Positions 6,358 to 7,087 of a stretch of DNA of 7,087 bases are shown here, one piece after another. The notes below the pieces were generated by a model, which saw only the letters and a list, made by a program, of their open reading frames with translations, did not search any database and was not told the origin of the DNA. How positions within the stretch are numbered: the stretch's first letter is position 1; each line of letters begins with the position of its first letter. Source of the stretch: an uncultured Flavobacteriales bacterium (GTDB lineage: Bacteria; Bacteroidota; Bacteroidia; Palsa-965); NCBI GenBank assembly GCA_946478675.1, contig CAMLEF010000247.1:1-7087 (forward strand), given 5' to 3'. The translations under genes and the position numbers were made by a program.

Positions 6358-7087
6358 TGAATATCACAGTTGTAGGAACAGGATACGTCGGTCTCGTCAC
6401 CGGAACCTGTCTTGCTGAAACGGGAAACCACGTCATCTGTGTCGACATCGACGCGATCAAAGTGGAGAAGATGCGTAACGGCATCATCCCGATTTACGAG
6501 CCGCATCTCGATTCCCTGTTCGAGCGCAACATCAAGCAGGGCCGTCTCACGTTCACGACGGATCTTGCTGATGCGATCGAAAACGCGAAGGTCATTTTCC
6601 TCGCGCTGCCGACGCCTCCGGGTGAAGACGGTTCCGCCGATCTTTCCTACGTGCTTGGCGTGGCCGAACAGCTCGGCAAACTGCTGAAAGATTACAAAGT
6701 GATCGTCGACAAGAGCACGGTGCCGGTCGGTACGGCGGAGAAGGTGCATGCGGCGATCGCGAAGAATTGCAAAACGGAATTCGACGTCGTTTCCAACCCG
6801 GAATTTTTGCGCGAAGGTTTTGCCGTCGATGATTTCCTCAAGCCGGACCGTGTGGTGATCGGTGCCAGCTCCGACCGCGCGCGCAAGCTGATGGAAGAGC
6901 TGTACAAGCCGTACGTCCGCCAGGGCAACCCGATCATCTTCATGGATGAAAAATCCGCGGAGCTGACGAAGTACGCGGCCAACGCGTTCCTCGCGACGAA
7001 GATCTCGTTCATGAACGAGATCGCAAACCTCTGCGAGAAAGTCGGCGCGAATGTCGACATGGTACGCATCGGTATCGGCTCGGACGA
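6358..7087 (+). CDS. ugd: UDP-glucose 6-dehydrogenase, N-terminal part
   Basis: The first 243 residues of a UDP-glucose/GDP-mannose dehydrogenase; the window ends before the stop. The enzyme oxidises UDP-glucose to UDP-glucuronate with two NAD+, supplying precursors for polysaccharides and LPS. The Rossmann domain starts at once with VVGTGYVG (5-12, GxGxxG), and Asp30 ends the second strand and should bind the NAD ribose. ALPTPPGEDGSAD (83-95), STVPVGT (120-126) and NPEFLREGFAVDDF (147-160, with Glu149 and Glu153) are family motifs. The central helix KYAANAFLATKISFMNE (205-221) carries the conserved Lys205 and Asn209. The catalytic cysteine (expected in GGSCFPKD) lies beyond the window. The sequence looks more like UDP-glucose than UDP-GlcNAc (WbpA) dehydrogenases, but the substrate is not proven. 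The start follows an A-rich leader without Shine-Dalgarno. It lies 154 bases after the aminotransferase gene, with a palindromic element between them. Confidence 0.93.

Overview
The window looks like a chromosomal segment from a member of the Bacteroidota, probably near the Chitinophagia/Sphingobacteriia. The evidence is a Porin_10-type outer-membrane protein with its typical C-terminal motif, promoter boxes matching the Bacteroidota -7 consensus TAnnTTTG, no Shine-Dalgarno sequence in front of any gene, A/T-rich leaders, and Bacteroidota-style 23S and 5S rRNA. A Kdo transferase gene shows that the cell makes lipopolysaccharide. No mobile element, CRISPR array, tRNA or phage gene was seen.

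Layout. Positions 1-845 are the 3' end of an rRNA operon: the last part of 23S (peptidyl-transferase loop and sarcin-ricin loop), a short spacer without tRNA, 5S, and a strong intrinsic terminator. About 25 bases later a -7 box starts a monocistronic gene for a putative porin (890-2779, +). This gene converges on a two-gene minus-strand operon (4875 down to 2852): an unrecognised outer-membrane beta-barrel protein, then waaA (Kdo transferase), joined by a TGATG stop/start overlap. A divergent intergenic region (4876-5063) carries promoters in both directions and an array of octamers. On the plus strand follow a DegT/DnrJ/EryC1/StrS sugar aminotransferase (5064-6203) and a UDP-glucose 6-dehydrogenase (from 6358, cut by the window end).

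How the genes fit together. Apart from rRNA, everything concerns the outer membrane or surface sugars: WaaA adds Kdo to lipid A, the barrel protein is coupled to it, the aminotransferase makes amino sugars, and Ugd makes UDP-glucuronate for surface glycans. This looks like an envelope-biogenesis neighbourhood beside an rRNA operon.

The least explained part is the intergenic DNA. All three protein-gene junctions (convergent, divergent and co-directional) hold a different palindromic element built from a short unit repeated every 7 or 8 bases, and these may be related intergenic repeats. The second point of interest is the unknown barrel protein translationally coupled to waaA.
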